A stretch of DNA of 32,814 nt from Gudongella sp046224405 (GTDB taxonomy: Bacteria; Bacillota; Clostridia; Tissierellales; Tissierellaceae): NCBI RefSeq assembly GCF_046224405.1, contig NZ_JBJXRK010000026.1, forward strand, positions 1 to 32,814. The letters are read 5' to 3'. The translations under genes were made by a program, and so were the position numbers. Position 1 is the stretch's first letter. Each line of letters opens with the position of its first letter. This document shows positions 23,685 through 32,202 of this stretch, piece by piece. A model generated the notes under the pieces. That model worked only from the letters and a program-made list of their open reading frames with translations. It had not been told where the DNA came from and searched no databases.

Positions 23685-24164
23685 ATGAAAACAAGGACAC
23701 TAAGCCAGGACCTTTACACCCAGCTTGAGGAATACATTGCATCAACAGAGGCAAATGATGCAGCGTTGATTGAGGTCCTGCACGAAGCGCAGCATCTTTT
23801 CGGCTATTTACCCATGGAGGTCCAGTTGTTCATAGGTGAAAAGCTGAATATTCCAGCATCCAAGGTCTTTGGAGTAGTAAGCTTCTACTCATACTTTACT
23901 ACGGAGCCCAAGGGAAAGTACATAATCAATATTTGTACTGGAACCGCCTGCTTTGTCAGGAATGCCAATGCAATTGTCAAGGAGTTTGAGAAGACCCTGA
24001 ACATCAAGACAGGTGAGACAACTGGGAATGGAATGTATACTATTGATTGTCTGAGATGTGTTGGAGCCTGTGGTCTGGCCCCTGTGGTGATGGTAAATGA
24101 GGATGTGTATGGAAAGGTAACTGTTGAAGATGTGCAAAAGATAATTGCCAAGTATACCGAATAG
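23685..24164 (+). CDS. hydC: NADH-linked [FeFe]-hydrogenase small subunit HydC (NuoE-like)
   Basis: The 159-residue cytoplasmic subunit belongs to the thioredoxin-like [2Fe-2S] family of complex I 24-kDa (NuoE) proteins. Cluster ligands are visible as Cys84 and Cys89 in NICTGTAC and Cys125 and Cys129 in CLRCVGACG. The N-terminal helical region (VLHEAQHLFGYLPMEVQLFI) is typical. It passes electrons between the flavin subunit HydB and the hydrogenase HydA. It is the first gene of the operon; HydB starts 12 bases downstream. In other naming systems it would be HndA or HydA-gamma. Confidence 0.93.
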   Translation: MKTRTLSQDLYTQLEEYIASTEANDAALIEVLHEAQHLFGYLPMEVQLFIGEKLNIPASKVFGVVSFYSYFTTEPKGKYIINICTGTACFVRNANAIVKEFEKTLNIKTGETTGNGMYTIDCLRCVGACGLAPVVMVNEDVYGKVTVEDVQKIIAKYTE

Positions 24165-24176
24165 GAGGTGAGATTT

Positions 24177-25220
24177 ATGGATAGGATAGAAAATTTGGAC
24201 TGCCTACTGAATAAGCAGAAGGAACTTGAGCATACAATGGATATCAGAAAGGCCAATCATGACAACACGGAATACCGTGAGCTTCTTATCTGCGGTGGAA
24301 CTGGATGTGTTTCTTCCCAAAGCTTGAAGCTCCTTGAGAACCTCAACGAGGAAATAAGAAACCACGGACTTGAAAATTCAGCAAGGGCATCAATTACAGG
24401 GTGCTTCGGATTCTGTGAGAAGGGACCTATTGTAAAGGTGTTCCCGGAGGATGTGTTCTATGTAGGTGTTCAGCCTGAGGATGCGTCCAACATAGTAAAC
24501 ACACATCTTGTTCAGGGAAGAAGGGTGGAAAGACTGCTATATGAAGAACCAACCCTTAAGAAGAAGGTCCAGACCCAGCATGAGATGGAGTTCTACAAGA
24601 AGCAGGAAAGGATTGCCTTGAGAAATTGCGGTCTCATCAACCCTGAGCTAATTGAGGAGTACATTGCAAACAGAGGATATGAGGCTCTTGGAAGATGTCT
24701 TCTTGAGATGAGTCCAAAGGATGTTATACATATCATAAAGACAGCTGGCCTCAGAGGAAGAGGAGGCGGAGGATTTCCAACAGGGCTAAAATGGGAATAT
24801 GCATCCAAGCAGAAATCAGATGTAAAATATGTGGTTTGCAATGCTGATGAGGGTGATCCGGGAGCCTTTATGGACAGGTCTATACTTGAGGGAGATCCTC
24901 ACAGCGTAATTGAAGCCATGATAATAAACGGCTATGCAATAGGTGCAAACAAGGGATTTGTGTATATACGTGCGGAATATCCCCTTGCTATAAAAAGGTT
25001 AAAGAATGCCCTCAGGCAGGCAAGAACTGCAGGACTTCTTGGACAGGATATAATGAATTCCGGATTCAGCTTTGACATTGACATAAAGTATGGTGCTGGA
25101 GCATTTGTATGCGGTGAGGAAACCGCACTTATACACTCGATCGAGGGGGGCGTGGCGAGCCAACAACCAAGCCTCCATTCCCTGCAGAAAGTGGCTTGTG
25201 GGGTAAACCAACCTCTGTGA
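24177..25220 (+). CDS. hydB: Hydrogenase subunit HydB (NuoF-like), N-terminal part of a frameshifted gene
   Basis: HydB binds NADH and FMN and is the flavin centre of the trimeric hydrogenase. This part has an N-terminal [2Fe-2S] domain (Cys39, Cys44, Cys76, Cys80), the FMN loop GLRGRGGGGFPTG at about 191-203 and the NADH-binding sequence NADEGDPGAFMDRSILEGDP. After SIEG the frame runs into unrelated sequence and stops at 25220. In the -1 frame the expected GRGEPTTKPPFPAESGLWGK continues directly. The break is in a six-G run at 25145-25150, where one more G would restore a 625-residue protein ending at 26053. ATG 24177 is chosen because AGGAGGTG precedes it by seven bases; an in-frame GTG at 24168 overlaps that site. 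Confidence 0.9.
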   Translation: MDRIENLDCLLNKQKELEHTMDIRKANHDNTEYRELLICGGTGCVSSQSLKLLENLNEEIRNHGLENSARASITGCFGFCEKGPIVKVFPEDVFYVGVQPEDASNIVNTHLVQGRRVERLLYEEPTLKKKVQTQHEMEFYKKQERIALRNCGLINPELIEEYIANRGYEALGRCLLEMSPKDVIHIIKTAGLRGRGGGGFPTGLKWEYASKQKSDVKYVVCNADEGDPGAFMDRSILEGDPHSVIEAMIINGYAIGANKGFVYIRAEYPLAIKRLKNALRQARTAGLLGQDIMNSGFSFDIDIKYGAGAFVCGEETALIHSIEGGVASQQPSLHSLQKVACGVNQPL

Positions 25221-26053
25221 ACAATGTGGAAACCTTCTCAAATGTACCTGCCATCATTATTAACGGGGCTTCATGGTACAACAAGTTCGGTAGCCATACA
25301 TCAAAGGGCACAAAGGTTTTTGCCCTGGCTGGAAAGATAAATAACGTAGGTCTTGTTGAGGTTCCAATGGGGATTACATTGAGGGAAATAATCTACGATA
25401 TAGGCGGCGGTATCAAGGATGGGAAGAAGCTGAAGGCAGTACAGACAGGAGGACCCTCTGGTGGATGTATAACAGCTGACCAGCTTGATGTTGAGATCGA
25501 CTATGAATCCCTCTATTCTATCGGTTCCATGATGGGATCTGGAGGTATGATTGTAATTGATGAGGATAACTGTATCGTTGATATTGCAAAGTTCTATCTT
25601 GAATTCACTGTTGAGGAATCATGTGGAAAATGCACCCCTTGCAGAGTCGGGAATAAGAGGCTCTACGAGATGCTAACAAAGATCACAGAAGGTAAGGGAA
25701 CAGAAGAGGATCTGGAGACCATGAGGAACCTGGCTGAAACCATTAAGCTTACCTCTCTTTGCGGACTTGGTCAAACTGCTCCAAATCCAGTGCTTTCAAC
25801 CATGAAGTACTTCCATGAGGAGTATCTTGCCCATGTGAGGGATAAGAAATGTCCTGCTGGAGTATGTCAGGCACTTCTTAAGTATCACATAAGTGAGGAC
25901 AAGTGTATAGGATGTACAAAATGTGCCAGGGTATGCCCTGTATCGTGTATAAGCGGGAAGGTAAAGGAAGTCCATATTATAGATCAGGATATTTGCATTA
26001 AATGCGGAGCTTGCTTTGAGGCTTGCCCGGTTAATGCAATTTCGAAAGGATAG
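25196..26053 (+). CDS. hydB: Hydrogenase subunit HydB (NuoF-like), C-terminal part of a frameshifted gene
   Basis: This frame carries the rest of HydB and is protein-like from about 25151 on, so its first ATG is an artefact of the frameshift and not a true start. It contains the end of the flavoprotein domain (KPTSVNNVETFSNVP), the SLBB-like region, the [4Fe-4S] site ESCGKCTPCRVGNKRL with its fourth Cys in SLCGLGQTAPNP, and a C-terminal ferredoxin domain with two [4Fe-4S] motifs, CIGCTKCARVCP and CIKCGACFEACP. The ferredoxin tail is characteristic of HydB-type bifurcating subunits. If the frameshift is real, this part would not be translated and the hydrogenase would be inactive. Confidence 0.88.
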   Translation: MWGKPTSVNNVETFSNVPAIIINGASWYNKFGSHTSKGTKVFALAGKINNVGLVEVPMGITLREIIYDIGGGIKDGKKLKAVQTGGPSGGCITADQLDVEIDYESLYSIGSMMGSGGMIVIDEDNCIVDIAKFYLEFTVEESCGKCTPCRVGNKRLYEMLTKITEGKGTEEDLETMRNLAETIKLTSLCGLGQTAPNPVLSTMKYFHEEYLAHVRDKKCPAGVCQALLKYHISEDKCIGCTKCARVCPVSCISGKVKEVHIIDQDICIKCGACFEACPVNAISKG

Positions 26054-26064
26054 GGGTGATGGGT

Positions 26065-27801
26065 ATGATTAGTGTAAACATAAACGGAAAGATGGTACAG
26101 GTTCCTGAGGGAACCACGATTTTGGAGGCTGCAAAGCTGGTAAATGTCAAGATACCTACCCTGTGTCACCTGGACCTTCACGATATAAAGATGGTCAACA
26201 AGGCTGCAAGCTGCAGGGTTTGTGTAGTTGAGGTTGAGGGGAGAAAAACATTGGCGCCAGCATGTGCGACTCCTGTATTTGAGGGAATGGTTGTAAAGAC
26301 CGACACCAAGAAGTCTGTCAAGGCAAGGAGAACAGTAGTGGAGCTTCTTCTTTCAGACCATCCCAAAGATTGCCTGGTTTGTGAAAAGAATCTCGAATGC
26401 GAGCTTCAGGCTCTGGCTGCGGAAATGGGACTTAGACATATGAAATATGAAGGTGAACTGTCTGAATTTCCAAAGGATGACAGTAGCTTCTCAATTGTTA
26501 GGGATATGACCAAGTGTATCATGTGCAGAAGATGTGAAACCATGTGCAACGAGGTTCAGACGGTCCATGTCCTTTCCGGTTTGGGCAGAGGATTTGATAC
26601 TGTTGTTGGAACTGCATTTAACCTGCCCATGTATGAGACCACCTGTACATTCTGCGGACAGTGTCTTGCAGTCTGTCCTACAGCAGCCCTTGCAGAGGTA
26701 AACAATGTGCCAAAGGTTTGGGATGCAATAAACGACGAGAAAAAATATGTTGTGGTCCAGACTGCACCTGCTGTCAGGGTTGCCCTGGGGGAGGAATTTG
26801 GAATGGAGCCAGGAACCGTTGTTACGGGTAAAATGGTGGCTGCCCTTAGAAACATAGGCTTTGACAAGGTGTTCGACACGGACTTTGCTGCGGACCTTAC
26901 AATAATGGAGGAGGCATCGGAGTTTGTTCACAGGCTGAAGCACGGAGGTAAGCTTCCAATCCTTACAAGCTGTTGTCCAGGCTGGGTCAAGTTTTTCGAG
27001 CACCAGTTCAGTGACATGCTTGACATACCTTCAAGCTGCAAATCGCCTCACGAGATGTTTGGCTCCGTTGCAAAGACATATCTTGCGGAAAAGCTTGGGG
27101 TGAAGCCCGAGAATATGACAGTGGTTTCTGTCATGCCATGCGTTGCCAAAAAGTACGAAGCTGCAAGACCTGAGCTGGGTCACGGTGGAACAAAGGATGT
27201 GGATATTGTAATAACCACAAGGGAGCTGGCAAGGATGATAAATGAAGCTGGAATAAGCTTTAATCATCTTGAGGACGAGGAGTTTGACAATCCTTTAGGG
27301 GAGTCAACAGGTGCTTCAGTAATATTCGGGGCGACAGGTGGTGTAATAGAAGCCGCCCTCAGGACAGCCTATGAATGGCTCACTGAGGAGACTCTTGAAA
27401 ATGTTGAATTTGAAGCGCTGAGAGGAATTGAGGGAACTAAGGAGGCAACAATAAATATAAATGGTGAGGATATTAATATAGCAGTAACCCATGGCCTTGG
27501 AAATGCCAGAAATCTACTGGAAAGAATAAGAAGAGGTGAAGCTCAGTACCATGCAATAGAAATAATGGCATGTCCAGGAGGCTGCATTGGAGGGGGAGGT
27601 CAGCCTTATCATCACGGTGACCTAGAGATACTTGAAAAAAGGATAGCAGGTATCTATTCCGAGGACAGGGCAAAGACAATCAGGAAGTCCCACGAAAATC
27701 CAATGATCAAAAAGATCTATGAGGAATACCTGGGTGAGCCCTACGGAGAGAAGGCCCATGAGCTGCTCCATACCTATTATGTTCCTAGAATCAAGATGTA
27801 G
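26065..27801 (+). CDS. hydA: [FeFe]-hydrogenase catalytic subunit HydA
   Basis: This 578-residue subunit reduces protons to H2. In order it has a [2Fe-2S] ferredoxin domain (Cys in PTLCHLD, ASCRVCVVEV and APAC), a His-ligated [4Fe-4S] motif DHPKDCLVCEKNLEC, two [4Fe-4S] motifs (CIMCRRCETMC and CTFCGQCLAVCP), and the H-cluster domain. The latter shows all three signatures: TSCCPGW near 301, MPCVAKKYE near 356 and EIMACPGGCIGGGGQP near 499. Together with HydB and HydC this matches group A3 electron-bifurcating enzymes using NADH and ferredoxin. ATGs at 26059 and 26065 are in frame; GATAGGGGTG favours 26065. Maturases HydEFG are not in the window. Confidence 0.96.
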   Translation: MISVNINGKMVQVPEGTTILEAAKLVNVKIPTLCHLDLHDIKMVNKAASCRVCVVEVEGRKTLAPACATPVFEGMVVKTDTKKSVKARRTVVELLLSDHPKDCLVCEKNLECELQALAAEMGLRHMKYEGELSEFPKDDSSFSIVRDMTKCIMCRRCETMCNEVQTVHVLSGLGRGFDTVVGTAFNLPMYETTCTFCGQCLAVCPTAALAEVNNVPKVWDAINDEKKYVVVQTAPAVRVALGEEFGMEPGTVVTGKMVAALRNIGFDKVFDTDFAADLTIMEEASEFVHRLKHGGKLPILTSCCPGWVKFFEHQFSDMLDIPSSCKSPHEMFGSVAKTYLAEKLGVKPENMTVVSVMPCVAKKYEAARPELGHGGTKDVDIVITTRELARMINEAGISFNHLEDEEFDNPLGESTGASVIFGATGGVIEAALRTAYEWLTEETLENVEFEALRGIEGTKEATININGEDINIAVTHGLGNARNLLERIRRGEAQYHAIEIMACPGGCIGGGGQPYHHGDLEILEKRIAGIYSEDRAKTIRKSHENPMIKKIYEEYLGEPYGEKAHELLHTYYVPRIKM

Positions 27802-27810
27802 AAATTGAAG

Positions 27811-27844
27811 AAGGCTGCTGCCATTAACTTGGCTGCAGCCTTTT
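27811..27844. terminator. Terminator between hydA and the convergent M14 carboxypeptidase gene
   Basis: AAGGCTGC (27811-27818) pairs with GCAGCCTT (27835-27842), with a further CCA-TGG pairing inside, followed by TTCT. It probably serves hydA and possibly both strands. Confidence 0.75.
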
Positions 27845-29155
27845 CTATTCATTTATTGAAGACTCGGGGATACCATCACCTTCTACAATTATCCCGCCTG
27901 AGCTTTTTGCAATTGCATTTGCATAAGCCTTGTCAGGAAAATCTCTTACATATTTGCCATCCACGTATAGCCTAAAGGGGAAGTATCCGGTCTTTTCACC
28001 AAGCTCCTGATAGTGTAGAGGAAGAAGCCGTGTCTGTTCATAAGCTTCAAGATAAGAGCTGTTTCCTGAAGGTAAAAGTGTATCAAATGGCAGAGTCTCA
28101 ATTGTAAGTGACGGCTTTAGTGACAACGCCACATGGTAGGAGGTTGAATAACCGCTGCCGCTACCCGTATCAGGGAGTAGCCTGTACCCAGTCACTTCCC
28201 TTGTCCTTTGTGCAAGTTCAAGGGCTTTGTCTCTGTACCGGTCAGGGTACCATTTGTATTCGTAATAGACAACATTCCCTCTGGAATGGTAGGAGGCGTA
28301 GCTTCTAAAATCAAAGCTTTCCATGTAATTCATAAGAGCCTGTGTCTCAGGCTCGCTGCCTGCATGGCTTCCGGGATAGTACTCACCGTCAGGTTGGTTG
28401 GAGTAGAAGTCTCCAGGATACTTCTGCCATTTATCGGTAAGCTCAATCATACCATCCTCAAGATAGAAATCCGGAAAGTTCTTGTTCAGGTCAACTCCAT
28501 AGACGTTTGCCTTCCACTGGGAATAATCATTGTCATCAATGGCGAAGAGAGTGCTCTTTACAGATTCTGTGACAACTGAATCAGTGCCAAACTTTGACAG
28601 GTCATGACCGTCGGGATTTACAAGTGGAATAAAATGAAAAACCGACTTTGAAAGAATATCCCTTAAACTGAAATCCCTAATGTGGGAATCCTTGTAATAG
28701 TCAGCGGCGTAATCTTCAACTTGCTTGAGCAGGATTGCGGGATTGACTGTTTCCCTTCCATGGATTCCAGCCTCGATCAGATAGTGCATTCGGAAGGTCT
28801 TATAGTCATCCCTTGTTCTTGCATCCTTTATACCCTCTGTCATGACCAGTGAGTATATTTCCTTTCCATCATGTGAATATCCAATATTCTCGTAGGAAAT
28901 TATTTCTGGGTATCGGTCAGCAAGCTCTCTCGCAATCTTGGAATAGTCTTCTGATGAATACTGTGACCCTGATTGAAGTCTAAGCAAAGGGTTTTCCAGA
29001 TAATCATCAACTTGTGCAACCCTATCCTCTACTTCATCCATTACAACAGGAGCATCCTGGCTTTTATCCAGCTTGGATTCAATGGCTGAATCTGAAAATG
29101 CAGGGGACAAGGCTACAGCAAATATAGCCGTGTAAGCAATAATTTTTTGTATCAT
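27845..29155 (-). CDS. Secreted M14-family zinc carboxypeptidase
   Basis: This 436-residue protein has a signal peptide (residues 1-20, KIIAYTAIFAVALSPAFS), a linker, and a peptidase M14 domain at about 65-390. Zinc ligands are His132 and Glu135 in GIHGRETVNP and His290 in SYHSRGN; the catalytic Glu353 lies in LTIETLP. The usual substrate-binding VDLNRNF motif reads VDLNKNFP, a Lys for Arg change. Related enzymes are metallocarboxypeptidases and gamma-D-glutamyl-diaminopimelate endopeptidases, so it may release amino acids or wall peptides outside the cell. ATG 29155 follows AGGGAGG; an extension to 29239 would bury the signal peptide. Confidence 0.9.
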   Translation of the reverse strand: MIQKIIAYTAIFAVALSPAFSDSAIESKLDKSQDAPVVMDEVEDRVAQVDDYLENPLLRLQSGSQYSSEDYSKIARELADRYPEIISYENIGYSHDGKEIYSLVMTEGIKDARTRDDYKTFRMHYLIEAGIHGRETVNPAILLKQVEDYAADYYKDSHIRDFSLRDILSKSVFHFIPLVNPDGHDLSKFGTDSVVTESVKSTLFAIDDNDYSQWKANVYGVDLNKNFPDFYLEDGMIELTDKWQKYPGDFYSNQPDGEYYPGSHAGSEPETQALMNYMESFDFRSYASYHSRGNVVYYEYKWYPDRYRDKALELAQRTREVTGYRLLPDTGSGSGYSTSYHVALSLKPSLTIETLPFDTLLPSGNSSYLEAYEQTRLLPLHYQELGEKTGYFPFRLYVDGKYVRDFPDKAYANAIAKSSGGIIVEGDGIPESSINE

Positions 29156-29204
29156 GGGCCTGCCTCCCTTCGAGGATTTGATTTCATTGGTAAGCGTTTT
29201 AAGG

Positions 29205-29231
29205 ATTATACCCAGAATGGACCCGGTACAA
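29205..29231 (-). promoter_or_regulatory. Promoter candidate for the M14 carboxypeptidase gene
   Basis: On the minus strand TTGTAC (29226-29231) and TATAAT (29205-29210) are separated by 15 bases, shorter than ideal. The -10 hexamer is perfect and lies about 50 bases from the start codon. Confidence 0.4.
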
Positions 29232-29337
29232 TCGTACATACAAGCTATTGCGTTAAAGTGGAGACTTATAGGGGTACATATATTAACAACAGGATGAATA
29301 TCGTTAAGTTTAAACTAAATGAGAGGGAGGGAAGAGC

Positions 29338-29760
29338 ATGAAGAAGATTCTCGTAACCACGGATGGATCGAAATATTCCCAGAAAGCACTTTTCAAGGCC
29401 AAGCAGATGGCAACGGACATGGGCTGTGAAGTAACGATTCTTTCTGTAGTGAACCTGTGGGATAATGTATATTCCCATAATATGGACATAAAGGCGGAGC
29501 TTGGCAAATCTGAAATGGATAGGACGCAGGACATACTAAAGGAGGCTGAGGAAATATTTAAGGGCTTTGAAGGGGAGTGGAAGACCGTATACAAGGTTGG
29601 AGATGTCGTGGATGTGATTGTGAAGTTTGCCGAAGAAGGAAACTACGACCTTGTCATAATGGGCAGCAGAGGTCTGGGAGCCTTTTCAAGAACTCTTCTT
29701 GGAAGTGTTTCGGACAAGGTGATCCACCATATTAACACATCTGTCATGATTGTGAAGTAG
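29338..29760 (+). CDS. Universal stress protein (UspA family)
   Basis: This 140-residue cytoplasmic protein has the Usp fold: a first strand with MKKILVTTDGSKYSQKAL, a middle strand and helix, then YDLVIMGSRGLGAF followed by LLGSVSDKVIHH. The latter is the ATP-binding G-x2-G-x9-G-S pattern, so it should bind ATP. The length is standard. It is a single-gene unit with GGGAGG upstream and its own terminator. Usp proteins help survival under growth arrest or stress; the specific target is unknown. Confidence 0.95.
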   Translation: MKKILVTTDGSKYSQKALFKAKQMATDMGCEVTILSVVNLWDNVYSHNMDIKAELGKSEMDRTQDILKEAEEIFKGFEGEWKTVYKVGDVVDVIVKFAEEGNYDLVIMGSRGLGAFSRTLLGSVSDKVIHHINTSVMIVK

Positions 29761-29771
29761 AGTAAACGCCG

Positions 29772-29798
29772 AAAGTCTCTCGCTTGAGAGACTTTTTT
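29772..29798 (+). terminator. Rho-independent terminator after the universal stress protein gene
   Basis: AAAGTCTCTC (29772-29781) pairs perfectly with GAGAGACTTT (29786-29795) around a four-base loop, followed by more T. Confidence 0.93.
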
Positions 29799-29831
29799 GT
29801 TGAATAGATTCAACAATTTTTCAAAAATAAT

Positions 29832-29880
29832 TTGATACTGAATATTTATATGGTACAATAAAGGGCAGGGGAATTGTACC
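29832..29880 (+). promoter_or_regulatory. Promoter with overlapping inverted repeat upstream of the DUF1622 gene
   Basis: TTGATA (29832-29837) and TACAAT (29854-29859) form a sigma-A promoter with a 16-base spacer. GGTACAAT (29852-29859), which contains the -10, is repeated inverted as ATTGTACC at 29873-29880 with a 13-base spacer. The dyad spans the -10 and the transcription start and could bind a repressor. Confidence 0.6.
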
Positions 29881-29907
29881 TAATATTTTTTATAAGGAGC
29901 GGTAAAA

Positions 29908-30303
29908 GTGATTATTGAACATTTGTTGGAAATGATAGTACCATACATAACCGGCTCACTGGAATTGATAGGAGTTGCAATCATATCCATAGCAGCGGTT
30001 AGGGGAGTATTTCAGTTTTTCGAAAATGGATTTAACTTTCGTGGTGATGATGTAGCAATTGACTTCGCAAAGGCCATGACTCTAAGTCTTGAATTCAAAC
30101 TGGCAGCGGAGATAATCAAGACTGTTGTCATCAGGACAATTGATGAGTTTATTATCCTGGCATCAGTTGCAATACTAAGGGTAGTTCTTTCGTTTGTACT
30201 TCACTGGGAGCTTAAGAGTGGAGCTAAGAATGTTGATACCTACTGCGAAGATCCGGATGAGCTGGCAACTGATCCAAATCAGAACGTTCAAAAAATTAGA
30301 TAG
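29908..30303 (+). CDS. DUF1622 family membrane protein
   Basis: This 131-residue protein has three hydrophobic helices, at about 12-35, 60-80 and 82-105, separated by a short polar segment with RGDDVAIDFAKAMTLSLEFK. The pattern fits DUF1622, a small membrane family of unknown function found in bacteria and archaea. The GTG start at 29908 is supported by AAGGAGCGG and by the family's N-terminus. The C-terminus is acidic and cytoplasmic or periplasmic depending on topology. It is transcribed alone between two terminators. Confidence 0.85.
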   Translation: MIIEHLLEMIVPYITGSLELIGVAIISIAAVRGVFQFFENGFNFRGDDVAIDFAKAMTLSLEFKLAAEIIKTVVIRTIDEFIILASVAILRVVLSFVLHWELKSGAKNVDTYCEDPDELATDPNQNVQKIR

Positions 30304-30314
30304 AAAATTTAAGG

Positions 30315-30356
30315 AAGTAATATGTTGGTTTAAAGCAATCGATATATTACTTTTTT
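30315..30356 (+). terminator. Probable terminator after the DUF1622 gene
   Basis: AAGTAATAT (30315-30323) pairs with ATATTACTT (30344-30352) around a 20-base loop, followed by a T run. The stem is AT-rich, so it is a weaker call. Confidence 0.6.
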
Positions 30357-30364
30357 GTAATTAT

Positions 30365-30394
30365 TGTGCATTTTCAGAATTATCCTATATAATA
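30365..30394 (+). promoter_or_regulatory. Sigma-A promoter of iorAB
   Basis: TTGTGC (30365-30370) and TATAAT (30389-30394) are separated by 18 bases, 32 bases before the iorA start codon. Confidence 0.65.
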
Positions 30395-30426
30395 TAGTTA
30401 AGAAATTTAAAAACAGGAGTGATTAA

Positions 30427-32202
30427 ATGAAAAAGCTATTAACCGGAAACGAAGCAATTGCAAGAGGAGCTTACGAAGCCGGCTGTCATGTAGCCACAGC
30501 GTATCCAGGGACGCCTTCGACTGAGATCTTGGAAAACGTTTCCACATATCAGGAGATCTATTCAGAATGGTCAACAAATGAGAAGGTTGCAATGGAAGTA
30601 GCTGCAGGTGCATCAATTGCAGGTGCAAGATCCATGGTTGCCATGAAGCACGTTGGACTCAACGTTGCGGCGGATCCACTTTATACAATAGCCTATGAAG
30701 GGGTTAACGGTGGTCTTGTTGTTATAACCGCCGATGAACCTGGCATGCACAGCTCACAGAACGAGCAGGATAACAGACTGACTGCACCCCATGCAAAAGT
30801 GGCATTGATGGAACCATCAGACAGCCAGGAGTGCAAGGACTATATCAAGAAGGCCTTTGAAATCTCAGAGGAATACGACACACCGGTTCTTTTCAAGGTG
30901 ACTACAAGAATATGTCACAGTAAAAGTGCCGTTGAGCTTGAGGACAGAGTAGAGGTACCCATAAGAGAATACGTGAAGGACCCCAAGAAGTACATAATGG
31001 TGCCTGCCCACTCAAAAATCAAACACATACAGATGGAGGAGGAGAGAATTCCAAGACTGCAGGATTTCTCAAATACCACTGAGCTGAACAGGATTGAATG
31101 GAATGACAGAAAAATTGGAATAATTACATCTGGAGCAAGCTATGTGCATGCAAAGGAGGTTTTTGGCGACACTGTTTCATATCTTAAGGTAGGATTCAGC
31201 TGGCCGCTTCCCGACGAAAAATTCAGGGAGTTTTCAGCAGGTGTTGAAAAGATCTATGTAATCGAAGAGAACGAGCCCTACATGGAGAAGCACATCAAGG
31301 CGATGGGCATTGAGTGTACAGGCAAGGAAATCTTCTCTGTATGTGGGGAAATAAATCCACAGATAATAAGGGAAGCGATTCTTGGTGAAAAGCCTGAACA
31401 AGGCTACAGCCTGGATGTAGTCGCTCCCACTAGACCACCTGCACTTTGCGCAGGCTGTCCACATAGAGGTATATTCTATGAAATGTCTAAAAACAAGAAT
31501 AAGATTAACGTGACCTCAGACATTGGCTGCTACACTCTTGGAGCAATGGAGCCACTCAATGTAGGTGATACATGCATATGCATGGGAGCGGGAATCAGTG
31601 CAGGTATAGGATTTGACAAGGTCAACAAGATGGCAGGAAGGGATAAGAAGGTGTTTGGAGTAGTTGGAGATTCAACCTTCTTCCATTCAGGCATGACTGG
31701 ACTTGTGAATGCTGTGTACAATAAGAGCAATATGGTGACTGTAATACTTGATAACAGAATTACAGCCATGACAGGACATCAGGAAAATCCTGGAACAGGA
31801 AAATCAATTTCTGGAGTGGAATCTCCACAGGTGGACCTGGTGGCACTTGTTAGGGCCATAGGGATAAAGGAAGAGAACCTGAGAGTTATCGACCCATACG
31901 ACATGGATGCCAACAAGGAGGCTGTTAAAGCTGGAATAGCAGCTGAAGAGCCATTTGTGATAATTACCAAGCAGCCTTGTGCCCTGCTTAAGGATGTTAT
32001 GAAAAGAAGAGCAAACCTATATTCCCAGGTGGATCAGGAAAAATGCAGAAAATGCAAGACTTGTCTGAAGATAGGCTGTCCGGCAATATCAATGAAGGAC
32101 AACGTGGTTTCAATTGATACGACCATGTGCAACGGTTGTGAGGTATGCGTGCAGGTATGTCCGTTCGATGCGATTGAATCATTTGGGGAAGAGGTGAAAT
32201 AG
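30427..32202 (+). CDS. iorA: Indolepyruvate:ferredoxin oxidoreductase alpha subunit
   Basis: IorA with IorB oxidises aryl pyruvates from aromatic amino acids to aryl-acetyl-CoA, reducing ferredoxin. The 591-residue protein has an N-terminal pyrimidine-binding domain (TAYPGTPSTEILE near 24-36), a middle domain, and a thiamine diphosphate domain around 330-520 with GDSTFFHSGMTGL and NRITAMTGHQENPGTG. A C-terminal ferredoxin domain contains CRKCKTCLKIGCP and CNGCEVCVQVCP; the four-residue gap in the first motif is normal for IorA. AGGAGTGA precedes the ATG. Its stop codon is directly followed by the iorB start. Confidence 0.96.
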   Translation: MKKLLTGNEAIARGAYEAGCHVATAYPGTPSTEILENVSTYQEIYSEWSTNEKVAMEVAAGASIAGARSMVAMKHVGLNVAADPLYTIAYEGVNGGLVVITADEPGMHSSQNEQDNRLTAPHAKVALMEPSDSQECKDYIKKAFEISEEYDTPVLFKVTTRICHSKSAVELEDRVEVPIREYVKDPKKYIMVPAHSKIKHIQMEEERIPRLQDFSNTTELNRIEWNDRKIGIITSGASYVHAKEVFGDTVSYLKVGFSWPLPDEKFREFSAGVEKIYVIEENEPYMEKHIKAMGIECTGKEIFSVCGEINPQIIREAILGEKPEQGYSLDVVAPTRPPALCAGCPHRGIFYEMSKNKNKINVTSDIGCYTLGAMEPLNVGDTCICMGAGISAGIGFDKVNKMAGRDKKVFGVVGDSTFFHSGMTGLVNAVYNKSNMVTVILDNRITAMTGHQENPGTGKSISGVESPQVDLVALVRAIGIKEENLRVIDPYDMDANKEAVKAGIAAEEPFVIITKQPCALLKDVMKRRANLYSQVDQEKCRKCKTCLKIGCPAISMKDNVVSIDTTMCNGCEVCVQVCPFDAIESFGEEVK

